From: Paratinospora sagittata | Lineage: Eukaryota > Streptophyta > Magnoliopsida > Ranunculales > Menispermaceae | Length of the DNA: 64,000 bases | Direction of reading: 5' to 3' | Assembly: GCA_035771175.1 (NCBI GenBank) | Contig: CM069604.1 | Coordinates: forward strand, 20,337,115-20,401,114 | In this document: one piece after another, positions 1 through 13,997 of the stretch | Layout: every line of letters starts with the position of its first letter | Position numbering within the stretch: position 1 is the first letter of the stretch | Notes under the pieces: model-generated | Told to the model about the DNA's origin: nothing | The model's database searches: none | What the model saw: the letters and a program-made list of their open reading frames with translations, nothing else | Program-made: the position numbers and the translations under genes

Positions 1-2465
1 TAGAAAAATCGAGCAAGCAGAAGTGTCAACATTTTTCTCGTTAGAAATATTAGATTTTAGTCTAAGACTTGAATCGCATGCTGTTGGGTTGTGTATCAAG
101 TTCTCTATTGATAGATAGCAGGCTATAGTAGGTCGATATACACAAACCCGAGAACTCGTGTTTTTCAGACTTTCTGATAGCGTGTTATCAAGGCCTATAG
201 CGCTCTATTACCCATTTTACTAAAAATAGAAAGATCACGACAACAGCTTTATCGCAAGTTATCAAAGGGGATACCGCGCTATAGATAATTTTCCAGAAAA
301 ACTAATGTTTTATTATAGAACCCTATCAGCATGCTATCAACACTGATAGTGCGCTAGTGCCTTCTGGAAAAGTTTTGGCAAATTGGTGGATAGTCTTATT
401 TTTGAAAAACTAAAGACTCGTTCCATTAACTCAAAACATATTGATATAAGATTAAAAACTTTAAAAAAATTCAAAACTATTGAAATTATGATTAAAACCT
501 TTCGAAAAACATCTTTTCAAATTGAAATACTATACCGAAGTGATTTTTAAGACTTTGCTATTTTTAGAGTTTTAGTGCTGAGATTGATCGAGAAGTTACC
601 CTACACCCCAAAGTTAAACCTAATGCATTAGACATGAGATATGTCTTCAATCTTCGAGGTTGATCTTTGTAGACTTCGAAAGGAGGTTATCTGCACGACA
701 GTTTGCAATTTTGATTCATTTTGAAGTTTGTTTGGGCAAATGCAAGAATCACGACTTTCTTCTATTTAAACACTCCTCGGAAAGCTCAGTCTAACTTGCA
801 AAAATCGTGTGTGTTCTATCTTTGAAAATCAGAGAATGAGGGTTTTATAAAATTAGCAGTTGCAGGTTAAAGAGCAAGAGAGTACAGAATGATTTGAATT
901 TAAAACGTCGTTTAATCTAAAGTTGTTTTGGGCGTGCGAGACAATGAGAATCTGGTGTTGGTAGAGAATATTTCAATTAAGATAACCTGACAAAACTGTG
1001 TAAGGAATAGAAAAATCGAGCAAGCAGAAGTGTCAACATTTTTCTCGTTAGAAATATTAGATTTTAGTCTAAGACTTGAATCGCATGCTGTTGGGTTGTG
1101 TATCAAGTTCTCTATTGATAGATAGCAGGCTATAGTAGGTCGATATACACAAACCCGAGAACTCGTGTTTTTCAGACTTTCTGATAGCGTGTAATCAAGG
1201 CCTATAGCGATCAATTACCCATTTTACTAAAAATAGAAAGATCACGACAACAGCTTTATTGCAAGTTATCAAAGGAGATACCGCGCTATAGACAATTTTC
1301 CAGAAAAACTAATGTTTTATTATAGAACCCTATCAGCATGCTATCAACACTGATAGTGCGCTAGTGCCTTCTGGGAAAGTTTTGGCAAATTGGTGGATAG
1401 TCTTATTTTTGAAAAACTAAAGAATCGTTCCATTAACTCAAAACATATTGATATAAGATTAAAAACTTTAAAAAAATTCAAAACTATTGAAATTATGATT
1501 AAAACCTTTCGAAAAACATCTTTTCAAATTGAAATACTATACCGAAGTGATTTTGAAGACTTTGCTATTTTCAGAGTTTTAGTGCTGAGATTGATGAAGA
1601 AGTTACCCTACACCCCAAAGTAAAACCTAATGCATTAGACATGAGAGATGTCTTCAATCTTCGAGGTTGATCTTTGTAGACTTCGAAAGGAGGTTATCTG
1701 CACGACAGTTTGCAATTTTGATTCATTTTGAAGTTTGTTTGGGCAAATGCAAGAATCACGACTTTCTTCTATTTAAACACTCTTCGGAAAGCTCAGTCTA
1801 ACTTGCAAAAATCATGTGTGTTCTATCTTTGAAAATCAGAGAATGAGGGTTTCATAAAATTAGCAGTTGCAGGTTAAAGAGCAAGAGAGTACAGAATGAT
1901 TTGAATTTAACATGTCGTTTAATCTAAAGTTGTTTTGGTCGTGCGAGACAATGAGAATCTGGTGTTGGTAGAGAATATTTCAATTAAGATAACCTGACAA
2001 AACTGTGTAAGGAATAGAAAAATCGAGCAAGCAGAAGTGTCAACATTTTTCTCGTTAGAAATATTAGATTTTAGTCTAAGACTTGAATCGCATGCTATTG
2101 GGTTGTGTATCATGTTCTCTATTGATAAATAGCATGCTATAGTAAGTCGATATACACAAACCCGAGAACTCGTGTTTTTCAGACTTTCTGAAAGCGTGTT
2201 ATCAAGGCCTATAGCGCTCTATTACCCATTTTACTAAAAATAGAAAGATCACGACAACAGCTTTATTGCAAGTTATCAAAGGGGATACCGCGCTATAGAC
2301 AATTTTCCAGAAAAACTAATGTTTTATTATAGAACCCTATCAGCATGCTATCAACACTGATAGTGCGCTAGTGCGTTCTGGGAAAGTTTTGGCAAATTGG
2401 TGGATAGCCTTATTTTTGAAAAACTAAAGAATCGTTCCATTAACTCAAAACATATTGATATAAGA

Positions 2466-2540
2466 TTAAAAACTTTTAAAAAATTCAAAACTATTGAAAT
2501 TATGATTAAAACCTTTCGAAAAACATCTTTTGAAAATGAA
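2466..2540. other. Phased A-tract stretch, likely bent DNA (representative copy)
   Basis: A-runs are centred near 2470, 2480, 2488, 2497, 2509, 2521 and 2534, on average about 10.7 bp apart, with interspersed T-runs. Phased A-tracts of this spacing bend DNA and are common in satellites. The same stretch recurs in each monomer of block A and, reversed, in block B. On paper it encodes a lysine-rich frame, which the A-richness explains. Confidence 0.6.
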
Positions 2541-3133
2541 ATACTATATCGAAGTGATTTTGAAGGCTTTGCAATTTTCAGAGTTTTAGTGCTGAGATTG
2601 ATCGAGAAGTTATCCTACACCCCAAAGCTAAAACTAATGCATTAGACATGAGATAAGTCTTCAATCTTTGAGGTTGATCTTTGCAGACTTCGAAATGAGG
2701 TTTCTGCAAGACAGTTTGCAATTTTTATTCGTTTCGAAGTTTGTTCGGGCAAATGCAAGAATCACGACTTTCTTCTATTTCAACACTCTTCGGAAAGCTC
2801 AGTCTAACTTGCAAAAATCGTTTGTGTTCTATCTTTGAAAATCAGAGCATGAGGGTTTTATAAAATTAGCAGTTGCAGGTTAAAGAGCAAGAGAGTACAA
2901 AGTGATTTGAATTCAAAACGTTGTTTAATCTAAAGTTGTTTTGGGCGTGCGAGACAATGGGAATCTGGTGTTAGTAGAGAATATTTCAATTAAGATAACC
3001 TTACAAAACTGTGTAAGGAATAGAAAAATCGAGCAAGCAGAAGTGTCAACATTTTTCTCGTTAGAAATACTAGATTTTAGTCTAAGACTTGGATCGCTTG
3101 CTATTGGGTTGTGTATCATGTTCTCTATTGACA

Positions 3134-3369
3134 GATAGCATGCTATAACAGGTCGATATACACAAACCCGAGAACTCGTGTTTTTCAGACTTTCCGATAG
3201 CGTGTTATCAAGGCTTATAGCGCGCTATTGCCCATTTTACTAAAAATAGAATGATCACAACAACAGCTTTATTGCGAGTTATCAAAGGGGATACCGCGCT
3301 ATAGACAATTTTCCAGAAAAATAAATGTTTTATTATAGAACCCTATCAGCATGCTATCAACACTGATAG
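3134..3369. repeat. Dyad-rich module (representative copy)
   Basis: Within about 240 bp there are two perfect 12-bp palindromes, ATAGCATGCTAT at 3135-3146 and ATAGCGCGCTAT at 3217-3228. There is also a 6-bp inverted repeat with a 4-base loop, CTATCA/TGATAG at 3354-3369, and several single ATAGC, GCTAT, TTATC and GATA words between them. The module is present in nearly every monomer of both blocks; in block B the matching copy reads CTATCAGTGTTGATAGCACG. Short clustered dyads are known from several centromeric satellites and can form cruciforms or bind dimeric proteins; either role here is inference. Confidence 0.75.
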
Positions 3370-6300
3370 TGCGCTAGTGCCTTCTTGAAAGTTTTGACAA
3401 ATTGGTGGATAGTCTTATTTTTGAAAAACTAAAGAATCGTTCCATTAACTGAAAACATATTGATATAAGATTAAAAACTTTTAAAAAACTCAAAACTATT
3501 GAAATTATGATTAAAACCTTTCGAAAAACATCTTTTCAAATTGAAATACTATACCGAAGTGATTTTTAAGACTTTGCTATTTTTAGAGTTTTAGTGCTGA
3601 GATTGATCGAGAAGTTACCCTACACCCCAAAGTTAAACCTAATGCATTAGACATGAGATATGTCTTCAATCTTCGAGGTTGATCTTTGTAGACTTCGAAA
3701 GGAGGTTATCTGCACGACAGTTTGCAATTTTGATTCATTTTGAAGTTTGTTTGGGCAAATGCAAGAATCACGACTTTCTTCTATTTAAACACTCCTCGGA
3801 AAGCTCAGTCTAACTTGCAAAAATCGTGTGTGTTCTATCTTTGAAAATCAGAGAATGAGGGTTTTATAAAATTAGCAGTTGCAGGTTAAAGAGCAAGAGA
3901 GTACAGAATGATTTGAATTTAAAACGTCGTTTAATCTAAAGTTGTTTTGGGCGTGCGAGACAATGAAAATCTGGTGTTGGTAGAGAATATTTCAATTAAG
4001 ATAACCTGACAAAACTGTGTAAGGAATAGAAAAATCGAGCAAGCAGAAGTGTCAACATTTTTCTCGTTAGAAATATTAGATTTTAGTCTAAGACTTGAAT
4101 CGCATGCTGTTGGGTTGTGTATCAAGTTCTCTATTGATAGATAGCAGGCTATAGTAGGTCGATATACACAAACCCGAGAACTCGTGTTTTTCAGACTTTC
4201 TGATAGCGTGTAATCAAGGCCTATCGCGATCAATTACCCATTTTACTAAAAATAGAAAGATCACGACAACAGCTTTATTGCAAGTTATCAAAGAGATACC
4301 GCGCTATAGACAATTTTCCAGAAAAACTAATGTTTTATTATAGAACCCTATCAGCATGCTATCAACACTGATAGTGCGCTAGTGCCTTCTTGAAAGTTTT
4401 GACAAATTGGTGGATAGTCTTATTTTTGAAAAACTAAAGAATCGTTCCATTAACTGAAAACATATTGATATAAGATTAAAAACTTTTAAAAAATTCAAAA
4501 CTATTGAAATTATGATTAAAACCTTTCGAAAAACATCTTTTCAAATTGAAATACTATACCGAAGTGATTTTGAAGACTTTGCTATTTTCAGTGTTTTAGT
4601 GCTGAGATTGATCGAGAAGTTACCCTACACCCCAAAGCTAAACCTAATGCATTAGACACAAGATATGTCTTCAATCTTCGAGGTTGATCTTTGTAGACTT
4701 CGAAAGGAGGTTATCTGCACGACAGTTTGCAATTTTGATTCGTTTTGAAGTTTGTTTGGGCAAATGCAAGAATCACGACTTTCTTCTATTTAAACACTCC
4801 TCGGAAAGCTCAGTCTAACTTGCAAAAATCGTGTGTGTTCTATCTTTGAAAATCAGAGAATGAGGGTTTTATAAAATTAGCAGTTGCAGGTTAAAGAGCA
4901 AGAGAGTACAGAATGATTTGAATTTAAAACGTCGTTTAATCTAAAGTTGTTTTGGGCGTGCGAGACAATGAGAATCTGGTGTTGGTAGAGAATATTTCAA
5001 TTAAGATAACCTGACAAAACTGTGTAAGGAATAGAAAAATCGAGCAAGCAGAAGTGTCAACATTTTTCTCGTTAGAAATATTAGATTTTAGTCTAAGACT
5101 TGAATCGCATGCTGTTGGGTTGTGTATCAAGTTCTCTATTGATAGATAGCAGGCTATAGTAGGTCGATATACACAAACCCGAGAACTCGTGTTTTTCAGA
5201 CTTTCTGATAGCGTGTAATCAAGGCCTATCGCGATCAATTACCCATTTTACTAAAAATAGAAAGATCACGACAACAGCTTTATTGCAAGTTATCAAAGGA
5301 GATACCGCGCTATAGACAATTTTCCAGAAAAACAAATGTTTTATTATAGAACCCTATCAGCATGCTATCAACACTGATAGTGCGCTAGTGCCTTCTTGAA
5401 AGTTTTGACAAATTGGTGGATAGTCTTATTTTTGAAAAACTAAAGAATCGTTCCATTAACTCAAAACATATTAATATAAGATTAAAAACTTTTAAAAAAT
5501 TCAAAACTATTGAAATTATGATTAAAACCTTTCGAAAAACATCTTTTCAAAATGAAATACTATATCGAAGTGATTTTGAAGACTTTGCTATTTTCAGAGT
5601 TTTACTGCTGAGATTGATTGAGAAGCTACCCTACACCCCAAAGCTAAAACTAATGCATTAGACATGAAATATGTCTTCAATCTTCCAGGTTATCTGTGTA
5701 GACTTCGAAAGGAGGTTCTCTGCATGACAGTTTGCAATTTTGATTCGTTTTGAAGTTTGTTTGGGCAAATGCAAGAATCACGACTTTCTTCTATTTAAAC
5801 ACTCTTTGGAAAGCTCAGTCTAACTTGCAAAAATCGTGTGTGTTCTATCTTTGAAAATCGGAAAATGAAGGTTTTATAAATTTAGCAGTTGCAGGTTAAA
5901 GAGCAAGAGAGTACATAATGATTTGAATTTTAAACGTTGTTTAGTCTAAAGTTGTTTTGGGCGTGCGAGACAATGTGAATCTGGTGTTAGTAGAGAATAT
6001 TTCAATTAAGATAACCTGACAAAACTGCGTAAGGAATAGAAAAATCGAGCACAAGCAGAAGTGTCAACATTTTTCTCGTTAGAAATATTAGATTTTAGTC
6101 CAACACTTGGATCGCGTGCTATTGGGGTGTGTATCATGTTCTCTATTGACAGATAGCAGGCTATAGCAGGTCAATATACACAAACCCGAGAACTCTTATT
6201 TTTCAGACTTTCCGATAGCGTGTTATCAAGGCCTATAGCGCGCTATTGCCCATTTTACTAAAAATAAAAAGATCACAATAACAGCTTTATTGCGAGTTAT

Positions 6301-9300
6301 CAAAGGGGATACCGCGCTATAGACAATTTTCCCGAAAAATAAATGTTTTATTAGAGAACCCTATCAGCATGCTATCAACACTGATAGTGCGCTAGTGCCT
6401 TCTGGAAAGTTTTGACAAATTGGTGGATAGTCTTATTTTTGAAAAACTAAAGAATCGTTCCATTAACTCAAAACATATTGATATAAGATTAAAAACTTTA
6501 AAAAAATTCAAAACTATTGAAATTATGATTAAAACCTTTCGAAAAACATCTTTTCAAATTGAAATACTATACCAAAGTGATTTTGAAGACTTTGCTATTT
6601 TCAGAGTTTTAGTGCTGAGATTGATCGAGAAGTTACCCTACACCCCAAAGCTAAACCTAATGCATTAGACATGAGATATGTCTTCAATCTTCGAGGTTGA
6701 TCTTTGTAGACTTCGAAAGGAGGTTATCTGCACGACAGTTTGCAATTTTGATTCGTTTTGAAGTTTGTTTGGGTAAATACAAGAATCACGACTTTCTTCT
6801 ATTCAAACACTCTTCAGAAAGCTCAGTCTAGCTTGCAAAAATCGTGTGTGTTCTATCTTTGAAAATCAGAGAATGAGGGTTTTATAAAATTAGCAGTTGC
6901 AGGTTAAAGAGCAAGAGAGTACAGAATGATTTGAATTTAAAATGTTGTTCAATCAAAAGTTGTTTTGGGCGTGCGAGACAATGGGAATCTGGTGTTAGTA
7001 GAGAATATTTCAATTAAGATAACCTGGCAAAACTGTGTAAGGAATAGAAAAATCGAGCAAGCAGAAGTGTCAACATTTTTCTCGTTAGAAATACTAGATT
7101 TTAGTCTAAGACTTGGAACGCTTGCTATTGGGTTGTGTATCATGTTCTCTATTGACAGATAGCAGGCTATAGCAGGTCGATATACACAAACCCGAGAACT
7201 CGTGTTTTTCAGACTTTCCGATAGCGTGTTATCAAAGCCTATAGCGCGCTATTGCCCATTTTACTAAAAATAGAAAGATCACAACAACAACTTTATTGTG
7301 AGTTATCAAAGGGGATAACGCGCTATATACAATTTTCCAGAAAAACAAATGTTTTACTATAGAACCCTATCAGCGTGCTATCAACACTGATAGTGCGCTA
7401 GTGCTTTCTGGAAAGTTTTGGCAAATTGCTGGATAGCCTTATTTTTAAAAAATAAAGAATCATTCCATTAACTCAAAACATATTGATATAAGATTAAAAA
7501 CTTTAAAAAAATTCAAAACTACTGAAATTATGATTAAAACCTTTCGAAAAGCATCTTTTCAAAATGAAATACTATATCGAAGTGATTTTGAAGACTTTGC
7601 AATTTTCAGAGTTTTAGTGCTGAGATTAATCGAGAAGTTACCCTACACCCCAAAGCTAAAACTAATGCATTAGACAAGAGATATGTCTTCAATCTTCGAG
7701 GTTGATCTTTGTAGACTTCAAAAGGAGGTTCTCTGCACGACAGTTTGCAATTTTGATTCGTTTTGAAGTTTGTTTGGGCAAATGCAAGAATCACGACTTT
7801 CTTCTATTTAAACACTCCTCGGAAAGCTCAGTCTAACTTGCAAAAATCGTGTGTGTTCTATGTTTGAAAATCAGAGAATGAGGGTTTTATAAAATTAGCA
7901 GTTGCAGGTTAAAGAGCAAGAGAGTACAAAATGATTTGAATTTAAAATGTTGTTCAATCAAAAGTTGTTTTGGGCGTGCGAGACAATGGGAATCTGGTGT
8001 TAGTAGAGAATATTTCAATTAAGATAACCTTACAAAACTGTGTAAGGAATAGAAAAATCGAGCAAGCAGAAGTGTCAACATTTTTGTCGTTAGAAATACT
8101 AGATTTTAGTCTAAGACTTGGATCGCTTGCTATTGGGTTGTGTATCATGTTCTCTATTGACAGATAGCATGCTATAACAGGTCGATATACACAAACCCGA
8201 GAACTCGTGTTTTTCAGACTTTCCGATAGCGTGTTATCAAGGCTTATAGCGCGCTATTGCCCATTTTACTAAAAATAGAATGATCACAACAACAGCTTTA
8301 TTGCGAGTTATCAAAGGGGATACCGCGCTATAGACAATTTTCCAGAAAAATAAATGTTTTTTTATAGAACTCTATCAGCATGCTATCAACACTGATAGTG
8401 CGCTATGCCTTCTTGAAAGTTTTGACAAATTGGTGGATAGTCTTATTTTTGAAAAACTAAAGAATCGTTCCATTAACTGAAAACATATTGATATAAGATT
8501 AAAAACTTTTAAAAAACTCAAAACTATTGAAATTATGATTAAAACCTTTCGAAAAACATCTTTTCAAATTGAAATACTATACCGAAGTGATTTTGAAGAC
8601 TTTGCTATTTTCAGTGTTTTAGTGCTGAGATTGATCGAGAAGTTACCCTACACCCCAAAGCTAAACCTAATGCATTAGACACGAGATATGTCTTCAATCT
8701 TCGAGGTTGATCTTTGTAGACTTCGAAAGGAGGTTATCTGCACGACAGTTTGCAATTTTGATTCGTTTTGAAGTTTGTTTGGGCAAATGCAAGAATCACG
8801 ACTTTCTTCTATTTAAACACTCTTCGGAAAGCTCAGTCTAACTTGCAAAAATCGTTTGTGTTCTATCTTTGAAAATCAGAGCATGAGGGTTTTATAAAAT
8901 TAGCAGTTGCAGGTTAAAGAGCAAGAGAGTACAAAGTGATTTGAATTCAAAACGTTGTTTAATCTAAAGTTGTTTTGGGCGTGCGAGACAATGGGAATCT
9001 GGTGTTAGTAGAGAATATTTCAATTAAGATAACCTTACAAAACTGTGTAAGGAATAGAAAAATCGAGCAAGCAGAAGTGTCAACATTTTTCTCGTTAGAA
9101 ATACTAGATTTTAGTCTAAGACTTGGATCGCTTGCTATTGGGTTGTGTATCATGTTCTCTATTGACAGATAGCATGCTATAACAGGTCGATATACACAAA
9201 CCCGAGAACTCGTGTTTTTCAGACTTTCCGATAGCGTGTTATCAAGGCTTATAGCGCGCTATTGCCCATTTTACTAAAAATAGAATGATCACGACAACAG

Positions 9301-12300
9301 CTTTATTGCGAGTTATCAAAGGGGATAACGCGCTATATACAATGTTCCAGAAAAACAAATGTTTTATTATAGAACCCTATCAGCGTGCTATCAACACTGA
9401 TAGTGCGCTAGTGCCTTCTGGAAAAGTTTTGGCAAATTGGTGGATAGTCTTATTTTTGAAAAACTAAAGACTCGTTCCATTAACTCAAAACATATTGATA
9501 TAAGATTAAAAACTTTAAAAAAATTCAAAACTATGGAAATTATGATTAAAACCTTTCGAAAAACATCTTTTCAAATTGAAATACTATACCGAAGTGATTT
9601 TTAAGACTTTGCTATTTTTAGAGTTTTAGTGCTGAGATTGATCGAGAAGTTACCCTACACCCCAAAGTTAAACCTAATGCATTAGACATGAGATATGTCT
9701 TCAATCTTCGAGGTTGATCTTTGTAGACTTCGAAAGGAGGTTATCTGCACGACAGTTTGCAATTTTGATTCATTTTGAAGTTTGTTAGGGCAAATGCAAG
9801 AATCACGACTTTCTTCTATTTAAACACTCCTCGGAAAGCTCAGTCTAACTTGCAAAAATCGTGTGTGTTCTATCTTTGAAAATCAGAGAATGAGGGTTTT
9901 ATAAAATTAGCAGTTGCAGGTTAAAGAGCAAGAGAGTACAGAATGATTTGAATTTTAAACGTTGTTTAATCTAAAGTTGTTTTGGGCGTGCGAGACAATG
10001 GGAATCTGGTGTTAGTAGAGAATATTTCAATTAAGATAACCTGACAAAACTGTGTAAGGAATAGAAAAATCGAGCACAAGCAGAAGTGTCAACATTTTTC
10101 TCGTTTGAAATATTAGATTTTAGTCCAAGACTTGGATCACGTGCTATTGGGTTGTGTATCATGTTCTCTATTGACAGATAGCAGGCTATACCAAATCGAT
10201 ATACACAAACCCGAGAACTCTTGTTTTTCAGACTTTCCGATAGCGTGTTATCAAGGCTTATAGCGCGCTATTGCCCATTTTACTAAAAATAGAATGATCA
10301 CAACAACAGCTTTATTGCGAGTTATCAAAGGGGATACCGCGCTATAGACAATTTTCCAGAAAAATAAATGTTTTATTATAGAACCCTATCAGCATGCTAT
10401 CAACACTGATAGTGCGCTAGTGCCTTCTTGAAAGTTTTGACAAATTGGTGGATAGTCTTATTTTTGAAAAACTAAAGAATCGTTCCATTAACTGAAAACA
10501 TATTGATATAAGATTAAAAACTTTTAAAAAATTCAAAACTATTGAAATTATGATTAAAACCTTTCGAAAAACATCTTTCAAATTGAAATACTATACCGAA
10601 GTGATTTTGAAGACTTTGCTATTTTCAGTGTTTTAGTGCTGAGATTGATCGAGAAGTTACCCTACACCCCAAAGCTAAACCTAATGCATTAGACAGGAGA
10701 TATGTCTTCAATCTTCGAGGTTGATCTTTGTAGACTTCAAAAGGAGGTTCTCTGCATGACAGTTTGCAATTTTGATTCGTTTTGAAGTTTGTTTGGGCAA
10801 ATGCAAGAATCACGACTTTCTTCTATTTAAACACTCTTCGGAAAGCTCAGTCTAACTTGCAAAAATCGTGTGTGTTCTATCTTTGAAAATCGGAAAATGA
10901 GGGTTTTATAAAATTAGCAGTTGCAGGTTAAAGAGCAAGAGAGTACATAATGATTTGAATTCAAAACGTTGTTTAATCTAAAGTTGTTTTGGGCGTGCGA
11001 GACAATGGGAATCTGGTGTTAGTAGAGAATATTTTAATTAAGATAACCTGACAAAACTGTGTAAGGAATAGAAAAATCGAGCAACCAGAAGCGTCAACAT
11101 TTTTCCCGTTAGAAATATTAGATTTTAGTCCAAGACTTGGATCGCGTGCTATTGGGTTGTGTATCATGTTCTCTATTGACAGATAGCAGGCTATAGCAGG
11201 TCGATATACACAAACCCGAGAACTCGTGTTTTTCAGACTTTTCGATAGCGTGTTATCAAGGCCTATAGCGCTATTGCCCATTTTACTAAAAATAGAAAGA
11301 TCACGACAACAGCTTTATTGCGAGTTATCAAATGGGATACCGCGCTATAGATAAATTTCCAGAAAAACAAATGTTTTATTATAGAACCCTATCAGCGTGC
11401 TATCAACACTGATAGTGCGCTAGTGCCTTCTGGAAAGTTTTGGCAAATTGCTGAATAGCCTTATTTTTTAAAAAATAAAGAATCATTCCATTAACTCAAA
11501 ACATATTGATATAAGATTAAAAACTTTAAAAAAATTCAAAACTACTGAAATTATGATTAAAACCTTTCGAAAAACATCTTTTCAAAATGAAATACTATAT
11601 CGAAGTGATTTTGAAGACTTTGCTATTTTCAGAGTTTTAGTGCTGAGATTGATCGAGAAGTTACCCTACACCCCAAAGCTAAAACTAATGCATTAGACAT
11701 GAGATATGTCTTCAATTTTCGAGGTTGATCTTTGTACACTTCGAAAGGAGGTTCTCTGCATGACAGTTTGCAATTTTGATTCGTTTTGAAGATTGTTTGG
11801 GCAAATGCAAGAATCACGACTTTCTTCTATTTAAACACTCTTTGGAAAGCTCAGTCTAACTTGCAAAAATCGTGTGTGTTCTATCTTTGAAAATCGGAAA
11901 ATGAGGGTTTTATAAAATTAGCAGTTGCAGATTAAAGAGCAAGAGAGTATAGAATGATTTGAATTCAAAACGTTGTTTAATCTAAAGTTGTTTTGGGCGT
12001 GCGGGACAATGGGAATCTGGTGTTAGTAGAGAATATTTCAATTAAGATAACCTGACAAAACTGTGTAAGAAATAGAAAAATCGAGCAAGCAGAAGTGTCA
12101 ACATTTTTCTCGTTAGAAATATTAGATTTTAGTCCAAGACTTGGATCGCGTGCTATTGGGTTGTGTATCATGTTCTCTATTGACAGATAGCAGGCTATAG
12201 CAGGTCAATATACACAAACCCGAGAACTCGTGGTTTTCAGGCTTTCCGATAGCGTGTTATCAAGGCTTATAGCTCGCTATTGCCCATTTTACTAAAAATA

Positions 12301-13997
12301 GAAAGATCACGACAACAGCTTTATTGCGAGTTATCAAAGGGGATAACGCGCTATATACAATGTTCCAGAAAAACAAATGTTTTATTATAGAACCCTATCA
12401 GCGTGCTATCAACACTGATAGTGCGCTAGTGCCTTTTGGAAAGTTTTGACAAATTGGTGGATAGCCTTATTTTTGAAAAACTAAACAATCATTCCATTAG
12501 CTCAAAACATATTGATATAATTTTAAAAACTTTTAAAAAACTCAAAACTATTGAATTTATGATTAAAACCTTTCGAAAAACATCTTTTCAAAATGAAATA
12601 CTATATCGAAGTGATTTTGAAGACTTTGCAATTTTCAGAGTTTTAGTGCTGAGATTGATCGAGAAGTTACCCTACACCCAAAACTAAAACTAATGCATTA
12701 GACATGAGATATGTCTTCAATCTTCGAGGTTGATCTTTGTAGACTTCGAAAGGAGGTTATCTGTACGACAGTTTGCAATTTTGATTCGTTGTGAAGTTTG
12801 TTTAGGCAAATGCAAGAATCACGACTTTTTTCTATTTAAACACTCTTTGGAAAGCCCAGTCTAACTTGCAAAAATCGTTTGTTTCTATCTTTGAAAATCA
12901 GAGAATGAGGGTTTTATAAAATTAGCAGTTGCAGGTTAAAGAGTAAAAGAGCACAGAATGATTTGAATTCAAAACGTTGTTTAATCTAAAGTTGTTTTGG
13001 GCGTGCGAGACAATGGGAATCTGGTGTTAGTAGAGAATATTTCAATTAAGATAACCTGGCAAAACTGTGTAGGGAATAGAAAAATCGAGCAAGCAGAAGT
13101 GTCAACATTTTTTTCTTTAGAAATATTAGATTTTCGTCGAAAACTTGGATCGCTTGCTATTGGGTTGTTTATCATGTTCTCTATTGACAGATAGCAGGCT
13201 ATAGCAGGTCGATATACACAAACTAGAGAACTCGTGTTTTTCAGACTTTCCGATAGCGTGTTATCAAGGCCTACAGCGCGCTATTGCCCATTTTACTAAA
13301 AATAGAAAGATCGCGACAACAACTTTATTGCGAGTTATCAAATGGGATACCGCGCTATAGACAATTTTCCAGAAAAACAAATGTTTTATTATAGAACCCT
13401 ATCAGCGTGCTATCAACACTGATAGCGCGCTAGTGCCTTCTGGAAAGTTTTGGCAAATTGCTGGATAGCCTTATTTTTGAAAAAACTAAAGAATCACTCC
13501 ATTAACTCAAAACATATTGATATACGATTAAAAACTTTTAAATAATTCAACACTTATTGAAATTATGATTAAAACCTTTCGAAAAACATCTTTTCAAATT
13601 GAAATACTATATCGAAGTGATTTTGAAGACTTTCAATTTTCAGAGTTTTAGTGCTGAGATTGATCGAGAAGTTACCCTACACCCCAAAGCTAAAACTAAT
13701 GCATTAGACATGAGATATGTCTTCAATCTTCGAGGTTGATCTTTGTAGACTTCGAAAGGAGGTTATCTGCACGTCAGTTTGCAATTTTGATTCGTTTTGA
13801 AGTTTGTTTGGGCAAATGCAAGAATCACGACTTTCTTCTATTTAAACGCACTTTGGAAAGCGCAGTCTAACTTGCAAAAATCGTGAGTGTTCTATCTTTG
13901 AAAATCAGAGAATGATTGTTTTATAAAATTAGCAGTCGCAGGTTAAAGAGTAAGAGAGTACAGAATGACTTGAATTCAAAACGTTGTTTAATCTAAA

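Noticed and set aside
845..862. TATA-like GTTTTATAAAATTAG in each monomer as a promoter
   Set aside because: In a sequence this AT-rich the word is expected by chance, and no downstream gene, initiator or terminator pattern supports it.
912..1214. Recurring 60-104 codon open frames on both strands, one or more per monomer
   Set aside because: They repeat only because the monomer repeats. Several overlap fully on opposite strands, many use TTG or GTG as the first codon, and small indels open, close or shift them between monomers. They resemble no protein family I recognise.
12781..12812. CENP-B box-like TTCG word (GATTCGTTTTGAAGTTTG and variants)
   Set aside because: The required A and CGGG positions of the CENP-B box core are not matched in any monomer I checked.
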